Numbered from the stretch's first letter, positions 25,872 through 34,880 are shown. The stretch: DNA of 36,083 bases from Rhizobiales bacterium Ga0077524 (GCA_001464755.1 LNDR01000394.1:1-36083); one strand, 5' to 3'. Numbers and translations: made by a program. Notes: generated by a model from the letters alone, not told the origin.

Positions 25872-26669
25872 ATGCGTCTCAGGGACAGGATCGCCATCGT
25901 CGTCGGCGGAGGGCAGCAGCCGGGCGAGACCACCGGCAACGGACGGGCCGCGTGCCTCAGGTTCTCGGAGGAAGGCGCGACGGTGCTTGTCGTCGACAGC
26001 AACCAGGAGTGGGCAGAGAGCACCGTCCGGATGATCACCGACAAAGGAGGCAAGGCGTCCTCCTTAAAGGCGGACATCACGCGCGAGGCCGACTGCAAAG
26101 CGATCGCCGACACCTGCATCGAGCGCTACGGCCGCATCGACGTGCTACACAACAACGTCGGCCGGGCACGGGGCGACAGGGGAACGGTCGAGCTCGAGGC
26201 CGAGATGTGGGACGAGCTGATGGCCCTCAACATCCGCGGCATGTTCCTGACCATCAAGCACGTGCTGCCGGTGATGCGCCGCCAGCGCTCGGGCGCGATC
26301 GTCAACATCTCGTCGACCTCATCAATTGCCGCCGGGCCGATGCTCACGTACCGCGTCTCGAAGACGTCCGTGAATTCGCTGACGCAGCACGTTGCCATAG
26401 AGAATGCTCCGCACGGCATCCGCTGCAACGCGATTCTGCCGGGGCTGATGAACACGCCCATGGCCATCGAGCGCCGCGCGCGGGAACGCAACGTTTCGCG
26501 CGATCAGGTGCGGTCCGAGCGCGCATCTCAGGTGCCGCTGGCAGTGGCCGAGGCCGGCAACGCATTCGACGTCGCCAACGCAGCTGTGTTTCTCGCCTCC
26601 GATGAAGCGCGCTACATCACGGGCGTCCTCTTGCCGGTCGACGGCGGGTTGCTACTGAAGATCGGGTGA
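25872..26669 (+). CDS. SDR family oxidoreductase
   Basis: IAIVVGGGQQPGETTGNGRAACLRFSEEGATVLVVDSN… (unusual nucleotide loop), HNNVGRA, SSTSSIAAGPMLTYRVSK, ITGVLLPVDGG. Confidence 0.85.
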   Translation: MRLRDRIAIVVGGGQQPGETTGNGRAACLRFSEEGATVLVVDSNQEWAESTVRMITDKGGKASSLKADITREADCKAIADTCIERYGRIDVLHNNVGRARGDRGTVELEAEMWDELMALNIRGMFLTIKHVLPVMRRQRSGAIVNISSTSSIAAGPMLTYRVSKTSVNSLTQHVAIENAPHGIRCNAILPGLMNTPMAIERRARERNVSRDQVRSERASQVPLAVAEAGNAFDVANAAVFLASDEARYITGVLLPVDGGLLLKIG

Positions 26670-26692
26670 GCGGCGCATTCAGTTGGGGCGGC

Positions 26693-27481
26693 TCAATCGA
26701 AAGCCGCCTCCACCGCGCCCAGAACGCCGAACTCTGCACACGCGCTCTGGCCGGCCCTCACGGCGTCGAGACCCGTGCAGGTTCCAGTCGAGACGATCTC
26801 GCCGGCCTTCATGCCTCGGCCCCGTTTGCTCTGCTGATTGGCGAGCCAGACCATCACGGCCAGCGGGTCGCCGAGCGCGCGGGCGCCAGTGCCATGACCA
26901 CACTGTTGGCCGTCGATCGTCATGGTCACCGGGAGCGCCTTCAAATCCAGCGCGCGCCAATCGGTGGTCCATCGCCCCACGACCAACGCGATGTTGACGC
27001 CGAAATCAGCCGTCGAGAGAAAGCGCCCGATATCGGCGAGCCCACCCCCGATGCGGCTGCCGACCACTTCGATCGCGCCAGCCACGGCATCGACCGCATC
27101 GGCGACCTCGGCGTAGGTGTAGGGCACGTCGCGCGGTGGAAGATTGCGCCCCAAGCGAAACGCTATCTCGCCCTCGAGTTCGGCGTTGTGACCGGCGACG
27201 AGCGCGACCCGAGCAGGGCTTTCGTGGACGTAAGGTGCAAGCAGTGGGGCAGACCCGGGCTCTGTCGTCCCAAGCTTCTTCTGCGCCTCCACGCTGGTCG
27301 AGCCCACCTTGAACCCACGGGTCGCGAGGCCCGTGAGCCGGACCGCCTCCGCCTGCACGGCATACGCCTCCTCCGCCCCGGCAGGCGCGGCCAACGAGCC
27401 CCGGGGCAGCACCCTGCCGTCGCGACGGGCTTCCCAGAGTTGACGAGCGAGATCGTTCACAGCATGTACTCCAACGTCCAC
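26693..27481 (-). CDS. 2-keto-4-pentenoate hydratase / fumarylacetoacetate hydrolase-family protein
   Basis: RGFKVGSTSVEAQKKLG…PLLAPYVHESPARVAL…AELEGEIAFRLGRNLPPRDVPYTYAEVADAVDAVAGAIEVVGSRIG…GDPLAVMVWLAN…GMKAGEIVSTGTCTG. Confidence 0.85.
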   Translation of the reverse strand: MDVGVHAVNDLARQLWEARRDGRVLPRGSLAAPAGAEEAYAVQAEAVRLTGLATRGFKVGSTSVEAQKKLGTTEPGSAPLLAPYVHESPARVALVAGHNAELEGEIAFRLGRNLPPRDVPYTYAEVADAVDAVAGAIEVVGSRIGGGLADIGRFLSTADFGVNIALVVGRWTTDWRALDLKALPVTMTIDGQQCGHGTGARALGDPLAVMVWLANQQSKRGRGMKAGEIVSTGTCTGLDAVRAGQSACAEFGVLGAVEAAFD

Positions 27482-27482
27482 T

Positions 27483-28349
27483 TCAATGGCCTTTCTCGAC
27501 GGTCGCGCGCTCGACCGCCAGCATGGCCTCGAGGCCGATCGTCTCGCGCACGATCTCCTGTTCGGCTTTTGCGCCGCCGCGACCGAGGTTGGGCGGCGGC
27601 TCGCCCTTGGCCATCGCCACGTAGCACTCGCGCAGGGCTTTGTGCATGGCCATCAGCGGCGTCGAGGCATCGCAGACCAGCCAGTAGCCAAGACGCCCCA
27701 GGTCGTCGAGCGATAGGCCGGTCGCCGCTCGACCGTCGTCGGACAGCAACAGCATCAGCGGGCCGCCAAGCTTCTCGCCGATTGTCGCCACCTGGTCGGG
27801 CGTCTTGGCGAGCACGTAGATCATGTCGGCACCGGCCTTCCGGTAGGCCTCCGCGCGGTGCAAGGCCTCGTCGAGGCCGTGCATGCGCGCGGCGTTGGTC
27901 CGGCCGATGATGACCGTCTCGGGATTGCGGCGCGCGGCGACACACTCCTTGATCTTCGCCACCATCAGCTCTTTAGGAATGATGTGCTCGATGCCGATGT
28001 GATGATGCGCCCGCTTCGGAAGGATCTGGTCCTCGATCTCGATGGCAGAAAAACCTGCCGCCTCCGTCATGCCGATAGTGCGGTGCATGTGCATGGGATC
28101 GCCAAAGCCGCAGGCGCCGTCGAGGATCAGCGGCAATGGCGAGACCGCGCGGATATCGAGCGCCGCCTGGCACATCTCGGAAATGTTCAGGTTCGCCTCC
28201 GTCACGCATTTCATGTACCCGCTCGAGCCACCGCCGAGGTAGGCCGCCTTGAAGCCTGCAGCTTCAGCGAGCTTGGCCATGATCGGGTTCAGCACCAGAG
28301 GTGCCAGCAGCGGCTTCGGTCCGGCGATCATCTCGCGGAATGTGGCCAT
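27483..28349 (-). CDS. isocitrate lyase/PEP mutase superfamily protein lacking the KKCGH-type motif
   Basis: AAGFKAAYLGGGSSGYMK, LPLILDGACGFGDPMHMHRTIGMTEAAGFSAIEIEDQILPKRAHHHIGIEHIIPKELMVAKIKECVAARRNPETVIIGRTNA. Confidence 0.85.
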   Translation of the reverse strand: MATFREMIAGPKPLLAPLVLNPIMAKLAEAAGFKAAYLGGGSSGYMKCVTEANLNISEMCQAALDIRAVSPLPLILDGACGFGDPMHMHRTIGMTEAAGFSAIEIEDQILPKRAHHHIGIEHIIPKELMVAKIKECVAARRNPETVIIGRTNAARMHGLDEALHRAEAYRKAGADMIYVLAKTPDQVATIGEKLGGPLMLLLSDDGRAATGLSLDDLGRLGYWLVCDASTPLMAMHKALRECYVAMAKGEPPPNLGRGGAKAEQEIVRETIGLEAMLAVERATVEKGH

Positions 28350-28403
28350 GGCGTTTCGTCTCCCGTTAAGTCTTGCCTCAGCCTGACAGCGCGGGCCGGG
28401 AGG

Positions 28404-29135
28404 TCAAGGGGCACGGGTGATAGGCTCCGGGCTGCCAACCCCGACCCGCCGAACCCTAACGAAAGCCCCGACGACGCGGCCCTTGCCGTCCAGGATCGGG
28501 TCCAGGTGACCGGAGTGCATCTCGGACGGGTCGCGGCCGGGATGCGGCGTGACGCAAGCCGTGGCTTGGCCCGCGAAGCAGCGGTCGAACGCGGGTTTGG
28601 TCACACGTTCGAAAAAGGCTTCGGACGTCATGGCCCAGAGCGTCTTGTCGAGAAACGCCTGGGCCGATACGCCGTGGAAGGCAGCATTGGCGGTATTGGC
28701 GAACCGGTATCGATAGTTCGTGTCGAGAATAACAATGCGATCGGTCGATGCATCCAGCATCTTCAAGCTGCTGGCGTCGGGCCACATGCAATGTGTCGAA
28801 GGTACTTGCGTCACCCCGGGTTGGACCCGCTCCTTCTTTTGCGAGGCAAGGGACCTGGAAAGAGTTTCGAGGTGCTGCCGGGAGGCCTCCGCGACGAGCC
28901 CGGCGAGCTCGGCATCATATGGATCATGTGCAAGACACTCCAAAAGCGTCCGCAGTTGAACGAGCGCGACCGAAGCATTCTGCGAGCGCTGCGTGAGCAA
29001 TTGTCTAAATGCTGTAGCGCGCTCCCAGTGTAACTGGTCCCGATCACCAGTCGTCATGGCAGCTGAATGGGCCGCGAGTGCCTTGTCCAGAAAGCGATAC
29101 GATTTCAGAAGAAACTCAAGATCGCGATCCGCCAT
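28404..29135 (-). CDS. stand-alone PAS-domain protein, no recognisable output domain
   Basis: Helical N-terminus then DRIVILDTNYRYRFANTANAAFHGVSAQAFLDKTLWAMTSEAFFERVTKPAFDRCFAGQATACV…GHLDPILDGKGRVVGAFVRVRRV (PAS_4-like). Confidence 0.7.
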   Translation of the reverse strand: MADRDLEFLLKSYRFLDKALAAHSAAMTTGDRDQLHWERATAFRQLLTQRSQNASVALVQLRTLLECLAHDPYDAELAGLVAEASRQHLETLSRSLASQKKERVQPGVTQVPSTHCMWPDASSLKMLDASTDRIVILDTNYRYRFANTANAAFHGVSAQAFLDKTLWAMTSEAFFERVTKPAFDRCFAGQATACVTPHPGRDPSEMHSGHLDPILDGKGRVVGAFVRVRRVGVGSPEPITRAP

Positions 29136-29212
29136 TCGGACCCTCCTTGCGGCCATTCACGGTCAAGGCAATTACGGTGACCTCGCGTCATGATCAAAGC
29201 GCGGGAGACGCC

Positions 29213-29989
29213 CTAGACCAGCCCCTGCACGTCGCTGTCGATGGAGATTGCCTGCCCCGAGAGCGTGCGTGCCCGGGGGCTCGCGAGGTAGACCATCATG
29301 TCGGCGAGGTTCTCGGGCGGCACGAGCGACTTGATCGAGGCATTGCCCAGCGTGGCGTCCTGGATCGCCTGCATCGAAGTACCCGCGACCTGCGCCTTCG
29401 CTTGAAAAACGCGACGGATGCGGTCCCCGTCAACGGGGCCGGGCAGGATCGCGTTGGCGCGGATGCCGTACTGGCCCAGCTCCATCGCCAGTGTCTTGGT
29501 GAAGCCGATCACGCCCCACTTCGCCGCCGCGTAAGGCGATCGGTTCGGGAAGCCGAACTTACCGGCTGCCGACGATAGGTTGATGATCGACGGGTTCTGC
29601 GATTGTTTCAGGTGCTCGACCGCGAGGCGCGTGCAATTGAATTGGCTGGTCAGCGTCACGTCGAGGCAGCGGTCCCAATCCTCTGGATTGATCTCGTGGA
29701 CGGGGCCGGTCGGACCCGCGATGCCGGCATTGTTGACGAGGCAGTCGAGGCCGCCGAGGGCCGCGAGGGCGTCTTTGAAAAGCGCTGCCACCTGGGCCCG
29801 GTCAGCAACGTCGCAGACGCTCTGCGTCACCGTGGCATGGGCCTTCTTCAGCGCCGCCAGCGCCTCCTTGTCGACGTCGCAGGTGTGCACCTTGGCGCCT
29901 TCGCGCAGGAACGCCTCGACGGCCTTGAGGCCGATGCCGCTCGCGCCTGCCGTGATCAGCACGCGCAGGCCTTTGATGCCGAGATCCAT
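29213..29989 (-). CDS. SDR family oxidoreductase
   Basis: LRVLITAGASGIGLKAVEAFLREGAKVHTCDVD…VNNAGIAGPTGPVHEI…NLSSAAGKFGFPNRSPYAAAKWGVIGFTKTLAMELG. Confidence 0.9.
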   Translation of the reverse strand: MDLGIKGLRVLITAGASGIGLKAVEAFLREGAKVHTCDVDKEALAALKKAHATVTQSVCDVADRAQVAALFKDALAALGGLDCLVNNAGIAGPTGPVHEINPEDWDRCLDVTLTSQFNCTRLAVEHLKQSQNPSIINLSSAAGKFGFPNRSPYAAAKWGVIGFTKTLAMELGQYGIRANAILPGPVDGDRIRRVFQAKAQVAGTSMQAIQDATLGNASIKSLVPPENLADMMVYLASPRARTLSGQAISIDSDVQGLV

Positions 29990-30098
29990 TGGTCAAGCTC
30001 CGAGGCGATTTGACGATTCCGCGCAACCTAGCATCTTGGCCGCCACGTGCTAGTCTCCCGGTCCAATCAACCCACCAATCCTCAGCGAGACCACCTCC

Positions 30099-31163
30099 GT
30101 GCGCGCCTTGCAGTTCCACGAGACCGGTCAGCCGCTCCGCGTCATCGAGCAGCCTTCGCCCGAGCCCGGCCCTGGCGAGGTGATTGTGAAGGTGGCCTAC
30201 TGCGGCATCTGTGGCTCGGATGTGCACGCAACCGAGGCGAGCGCGTCCCAGGTCGGACGGGGAACCGTGCTCGGTCACGAGTTCTCCGGCGAAGTGGCAG
30301 CATCCTGCGATCCGGACTGGACCCCTGGCGACCGGGTCATCGCTGTGCCTCTGAAACCGTGCGACGAGTGCCGCTCCCTCGGCGCATGCAAGGATGGGCT
30401 CGGCATTCTCTGCCCCAGCAACCGCATCATCGGTATGTCCCCTGAGGCACCCGGCGGCTATGCCGAGTTCGTGCGCATCCATGGTCGTCAGCTGCTTCGA
30501 GTGCCCGAGGCAATCACGCTCGATGCTGCCGCGCTGGCCGAGCCGCTGGCCGTTGGCGCCCATGCCGTGCGCCTTGCCGGACAACTCCTGGGGCGCCGCG
30601 TGCTCGTCATCGGGGCTGGCCCGATCGGGCTCGCGACCACCGCCTTCGCGCGGCGGGCTGGCGCCCGAGACGTGGTGGTCAGTGAGCTGGACGCGACACG
30701 GCGGGAGCGCGCACTGCGTCTCGGTGCCAGCGCCCTTGTCGATCCGGCCAAAAGTTCAGTCGCAGCAGCGTTTGGCGACATCGCGGGCGGCCCTCCGGAC
30801 GTCGTCTTCGAGTGCGTCGGCGTTCCGGGCGTACTGGCGCAATGTATCGACGTGGCCGGCATTCGTGGGCGCATCGTGGTCGTCGGCGTCTGCCGCCACG
30901 AGGACCGCATCCTGCCGCGCGCCGCGATCCGCAAGGAGCTTTTGCTGCAATTCGTGCTAGGCTACACGCCCGAGGATTTTCAGCTCTCGCTCGACCTGCT
31001 GGGCTCTGCCAGCTTCGAAGCTGGCGCCATGATCACGGGCCGCGTCACGTTCGATGAACTGCCCGACGTGTTCGAGAGACTCCGCCATCCGAACGCACAC
31101 GGCAAAGTGCTGCTCGAGCCCTTCGCACGACGCAACGAAATCACGACCTCAACCAGGAGATAG
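30099..31163 (+). CDS. zinc-binding medium-chain dehydrogenase (2,3-butanediol/sorbitol dehydrogenase-like)
   Basis: GTG start; VKVAYCGICGSDVHATEA, GHEFSGEV, structural-zinc-like Cys cluster (KPCDECRSLGACKDGLGILC), VLVIGAGPIGLATTAFARRAGA. Confidence 0.9.
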   Translation: MRALQFHETGQPLRVIEQPSPEPGPGEVIVKVAYCGICGSDVHATEASASQVGRGTVLGHEFSGEVAASCDPDWTPGDRVIAVPLKPCDECRSLGACKDGLGILCPSNRIIGMSPEAPGGYAEFVRIHGRQLLRVPEAITLDAAALAEPLAVGAHAVRLAGQLLGRRVLVIGAGPIGLATTAFARRAGARDVVVSELDATRRERALRLGASALVDPAKSSVAAAFGDIAGGPPDVVFECVGVPGVLAQCIDVAGIRGRIVVVGVCRHEDRILPRAAIRKELLLQFVLGYTPEDFQLSLDLLGSASFEAGAMITGRVTFDELPDVFERLRHPNAHGKVLLEPFARRNEITTSTRR

Positions 31164-31165
31164 CA

Positions 31166-32104
31166 ATGCCGACAGTCGGCCTCGTCGGGGTGGGCCTCAT
31201 CGGCCGCGCATGGGCGAACGTCTTCAGCCGTGCGGGCTGGAACGTGAAGTGCTGGGACGCCAATGCGGAGGCGACGGCAAATGCGCCGAAGCTCGTGGCG
31301 CAGAGCTTGCAGGATCTCGCGGTTCACGGCCTTGTCGACGATCCTGAGGCAGCGGCACGGCGCATAGCGCCGGTCGGCACGCTCGCCGAAGCCGTTACCG
31401 GCGTCGACCTCGTGCAGGAGTCGGGCCCGGAGACGATCGAGGCCAAGATCGCCATCTGGCAGCAGCTCGACGCGGCTGCGGCGCCCGAAACGATCCTCGC
31501 TTCATCGTCCTCGGCCATCGTTGCCTCGCGTTTCACCGAAGCGCTCAAGGGGCGTCACCGCTGCCTCATCGCCCACCCCGTGAACCCTCCCCACGTCGTG
31601 CCGGTGGTCGAGCTCTCACCCGCCCCGTGGACCGACCCTGCCGTGGTCAAGCGCGCGCGCTCCATCTACGAAAGCATCGGCCAGGTGCCGATGGAGCTCA
31701 AGAAAGAGATAGACGGCTTCATCCTCAACCGCATGCAAGCCGTGCTGCTGGCGGAAGCGTTCCGGCTCGTCTCCGAGGGCTACTGCTCGGCGGAGGACCT
31801 CGACAAGACCATCGCGCATGGCCTCGGCCTGCGCTGGAGCTTCATGGGACCGTTCGAGACCATCGAGATGAATGCGCCGGGCGGCATTCCCGACTATTGC
31901 GCACGGTTCGGCGGCGCCTGGGCCTCGCTGGCGGGGCGGCCCTATGAGCCGGACGTGCTCGGCCCCGAGAATGTCGCCCGCGTCATGGCGAGCTGGGGCG
32001 GCACGCCATCTGCCGAGGACATCGCCAAGAAGAGCCGCTGGCGCGACGAGCGCCTGGCGGCCCTGGCCGCTCACAAGAAAGCTCAGAAGGCATATAACGG
32101 CTGA
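31166..32104 (+). CDS. 3-hydroxyacyl-CoA dehydrogenase NAD-binding family protein, CRYL1/L-gulonate 3-dehydrogenase-like
   Basis: TVGLVGVGLIGRAWANVFSRAGWNVKCWDAN…VQESGPETIEAKIAIW…ASSSSAIVASRF…HPVNPPHVVPVVELSPAPWTDPAVV…GFILNRMQAVLLAEAFRLV. Confidence 0.85.
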   Translation: MPTVGLVGVGLIGRAWANVFSRAGWNVKCWDANAEATANAPKLVAQSLQDLAVHGLVDDPEAAARRIAPVGTLAEAVTGVDLVQESGPETIEAKIAIWQQLDAAAAPETILASSSSAIVASRFTEALKGRHRCLIAHPVNPPHVVPVVELSPAPWTDPAVVKRARSIYESIGQVPMELKKEIDGFILNRMQAVLLAEAFRLVSEGYCSAEDLDKTIAHGLGLRWSFMGPFETIEMNAPGGIPDYCARFGGAWASLAGRPYEPDVLGPENVARVMASWGGTPSAEDIAKKSRWRDERLAALAAHKKAQKAYNG

Positions 32105-32160
32105 ACGACGGTGGTGCCTGGTTTCAGCCTGATACCGAGATGCCTGACGGCGAGCCCCGC

Positions 32161-32487
32161 ATGAGCGAACGACAGAGCGGCAACACAGCTGACAAGGCGC
32201 TTTTGATTGCCGTTGCGGTAGCACTCGTGGGTTATCTGCCGGCGACAGCGACCTATGGTCTGGTGATGGGGTGGATCAGTCCAATGCGTCACCCGGAGGA
32301 GGCCATGGGACGCGGGCTCGAGGCGATCTTCATCGGCGGTCCCATCGGCACCCTGTGCCTGGCCGTCGCGACGGGTTGGCTTGTCTATCGAAGCAAAGAT
32401 CCACCAGCGACCCGGTTTGCGATCGCGGCCGTCGGTGGCTTGGCTCTCGTCTCGGTGGCGATCTTGAGATGGGAAAATCTGCTCTGA
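32161..32487 (+). CDS. small hypothetical membrane protein (about three TM segments)
   Basis: LLIAVAVALVGYLPATATYGLVMGWI, IGTLCLAVATGWLVY, FAIAAVGGLALVSVAIL; lies between two catabolic genes on the same strand. Confidence 0.55.
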   Translation: MSERQSGNTADKALLIAVAVALVGYLPATATYGLVMGWISPMRHPEEAMGRGLEAIFIGGPIGTLCLAVATGWLVYRSKDPPATRFAIAAVGGLALVSVAILRWENLL

Positions 32488-32610
32488 CGGCGGCGACCCG
32501 GCACGATCGGTGCGAGTAGGCAGCGTCGTCGACTGGTGCCGCGGGAGGCGTTAAGTGTCATCTTGCGATCGGACAGCGGTCAAACTTCGAGACGAACGGA
32601 AACCAGGACA

Positions 32611-33552
32611 ATGGCCAAGACGACCAAAAAGCGCAAAGTCATGATCACCTGTGCGGTGACGGGCTCGATCCACACGCCGTCGATGTCACCGCACCTGCCG
32701 ATCACGCCCGAGGAAATCGCGGACGCGGCCGTCGGTGCGGCGGAAGCCGGTGCCGCGCTCGTCCATGTGCATGCGCGGAATCCGCAGAATGGGTTGCCTG
32801 ATCAGAGCCCCGAGGCTTTCGGCAAGTTCCTCAAGGTGATCAAACAGCGCTCGTCCGCCGTGATCAACATCACCACCGGCGGCGCGCCGACGATGTCGAT
32901 CGAGGAGCGTTTGAAGCCTTGCGCCGTGTTCAAGCCCGAGGTTGCCTCGCTCAATATGGGCTCGATGAACTTCGGCCTCTACCCAATGCTCGAGCGCCAG
33001 AAGGAGTTCAAGTACGACTGGGAGAAGCCCTACCTCGAGGGCTCGCGCGACCGCATCTTCAAGAACACGTTCACCGACATCGAGATGATCCTGACATCGT
33101 GCGCCGAGAACGGTACGCGCTTCGAGATCGAGTGCTACGATATCGGGCATCTCTACACGCTGCGCCACTTCGCCGACCGTGGCATCGTCAAGCCGCCGTT
33201 CTTCATTCAATCGGTGTTCGGCATCCTGGGTGGCATCGGCCCGCACCCGGAGGACGTGCAGCACATGAAGCGCACGGCGGACCGGCTGTTCGGCGATGAG
33301 TACCAGTGGAGCGTGCTCGGCGCCGGCCGCAACCAGCTTCCAATCGCAGCGCAAGCGATCGCGCTGGGCGGCAACGTGCGCGTCGGCATGGAGGACTCGC
33401 TCTGGTCTGGTCCGGGCAAGCTGGCCAAGTCCAACGCCGAGCAGGTCAAGCTGGCACGCCAGATGATCGAGGCGCTCGGCCTCGAGGTGGCGACGCCCGA
33501 GGACGCACGCGAGTTGCTCGAACTCAAGGGCGCCGACCGCGTGGAGTTCTGA
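32611..33552 (+). CDS. BKACE (DUF849) family 3-keto acid cleavage enzyme
   Basis: KVMITCAVTGSIHTPSMSPHLPITPEEIADAAVGAAEAGAALVHVHARNPQNGLPDQSPEAF…NITTGGAPTMSIEERL…VLGAGRNQLPIAAQAIALGGNVRVGMEDSLW. Confidence 0.9.
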   Translation: MAKTTKKRKVMITCAVTGSIHTPSMSPHLPITPEEIADAAVGAAEAGAALVHVHARNPQNGLPDQSPEAFGKFLKVIKQRSSAVINITTGGAPTMSIEERLKPCAVFKPEVASLNMGSMNFGLYPMLERQKEFKYDWEKPYLEGSRDRIFKNTFTDIEMILTSCAENGTRFEIECYDIGHLYTLRHFADRGIVKPPFFIQSVFGILGGIGPHPEDVQHMKRTADRLFGDEYQWSVLGAGRNQLPIAAQAIALGGNVRVGMEDSLWSGPGKLAKSNAEQVKLARQMIEALGLEVATPEDARELLELKGADRVEF

Positions 33553-33679
33553 ACCCTTCCCCGTGTGTTCGGGTTGCCGTTGGCCGTTGCGTTCATGGGG
33601 CGACCTCCGCACTGCGGGGGCGCCTGCATGAACTGCGGTTTGACTGGGCGCGATCCAGGTGGCCGGCCGGGGGTGATGC

Positions 33680-34378
33680 TTAGCGCATCACCACGGCGAC
33701 CTGCTTGAACGAGTAGCCGATGTAGTCGTAGGCCTTGGCCGTGCGCGCGACGAACTCGCGGAACGCCTTGTGCTCGTGCGTCTGCCAAGCCGGATAATTG
33801 AAGTACTCGTCGAAGACGATAACCGTGCCGGGGACGATGCGGTCGCCCAGGTGCTCGAAGATGCAGGCGGTCGAGGAGTAGAGATCGCAGTCGACGTGCA
33901 GGAAGGCCACGGGCCCCGGGTTGGCGGCGATGAACTTGGGCAGGCTGTCCGAGAACCAGCCGGCATGCAGCCGCACGTTCTTAGGCACCTTCGGCAGCTT
34001 GCCGCCGCGATTGAAGTAGCCGGCTTCCATCGTGTTTCCGGACCAGCCCTCTGGCAGCCCCTCGAAGCTGTCGAAGCCGTCGATGGTGCGCTTCGGCATG
34101 CGCTTGGCGATGTAGGAGATCGAGCCGCCCTCGTTGACGCCGAACTCGGCGACGAGGCCGTCGAGCGTCACCTGCTTCAGGGCGTAGTCCATCAGCTCGC
34201 GCGGCGTGTCGAAGGCCAGCGCCGACGGCATCTCTGCGGTGATGAAATCGAGCGTCTCGGCGAGCGCGCGCTGCTGCAGCGCCCGGTAGGGGTGGAACGT
34301 CGAATAGTCGAGCGGCAGCTGGACGAACATCATCGCCTTCTGCACGAGGGACTTCAGGGGGTAGTTGGCGATGAACAT
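33680..34378 (-). CDS. TylF/MycF-like SAM-dependent methyltransferase
   Basis: VAEFGVNEGGSISYIAKRMPKRTIDGFDSFEGLPEGWSGNTMEAGYF…VAFLHVDCDLYSSTACIFEHLGDRIVPGTVIVFDEYFNYPAWQTHEHKAFREF. Confidence 0.85.
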   Translation of the reverse strand: MFIANYPLKSLVQKAMMFVQLPLDYSTFHPYRALQQRALAETLDFITAEMPSALAFDTPRELMDYALKQVTLDGLVAEFGVNEGGSISYIAKRMPKRTIDGFDSFEGLPEGWSGNTMEAGYFNRGGKLPKVPKNVRLHAGWFSDSLPKFIAANPGPVAFLHVDCDLYSSTACIFEHLGDRIVPGTVIVFDEYFNYPAWQTHEHKAFREFVARTAKAYDYIGYSFKQVAVVMR

Positions 34379-34400
34379 GGCGAAACCTTCCTGGTCGGCC

Positions 34401-34880
34401 TCACGCGCGCTCGGGCGCCGGAGCGTTGAAGACGAAGACGCGGAGCGCGGTGAAGACGGTTACGAACGAGAAGCCGGTTGCGACGAGCTTGGCGAGCAGG
34501 GGGTGCAAGCCCATTACGTCGGCGAGAAGACCCACCGTCGCCACGGTCACGACGAGGCCGGTTCCACCCGCGACGAAGAACTTGCCAAGGACGGGCGCCT
34601 CGGCCGCGATGCCGCGGGCGCGGAGCCGACCGGCGAAGACGATGCGCGAAGAGAGTGCATAGTGGACCACGACGCCGCAGACGTAGCCGCCTGCAGCCGC
34701 GAGTGCCGCGACCTCGAGGACCTTGAAGAGCGACCAGTAGATGGCGACGTCGACAATCAGCGCGGTGCCGCTGACGGCCAGATAGCCGATCAGCTGGCGT
34801 GCGATCGGACGCAGCCGCTCCGGCACGATGCGGAGGACCGCATCGAGCGGAGCCAGCAGCGTGTCGAGCGCGAAGGTCAT
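34401..34880 (-). CDS. GtrA family membrane protein
   Basis: ARQLIGYLAVSGTALIVDVAIYWSLFKVLEVAALAAAGGYVCGVVVHYALSSRIVFAGR…KFFVAGGTGLVVTVATVGLLADVMGLHPLLAKLVATGFSFVTVFTALRVFVF. Confidence 0.85.
   Translation of the reverse strand: MTFALDTLLAPLDAVLRIVPERLRPIARQLIGYLAVSGTALIVDVAIYWSLFKVLEVAALAAAGGYVCGVVVHYALSSRIVFAGRLRARGIAAEAPVLGKFFVAGGTGLVVTVATVGLLADVMGLHPLLAKLVATGFSFVTVFTALRVFVFNAPAPERA

Noticed and set aside
27858-29033. 391-aa + strand ORF
   Set aside because: Antisense to the ICL/PEP-mutase-like and PAS genes, no recognisable motifs; GC-driven artefact.
19810-33552. Possible anti-phage defence or biosynthetic gene cluster
   Set aside because: No nuclease, helicase, toxin, PKS/NRPS or other defence/BGC signature enzymes; the families are all catabolic.
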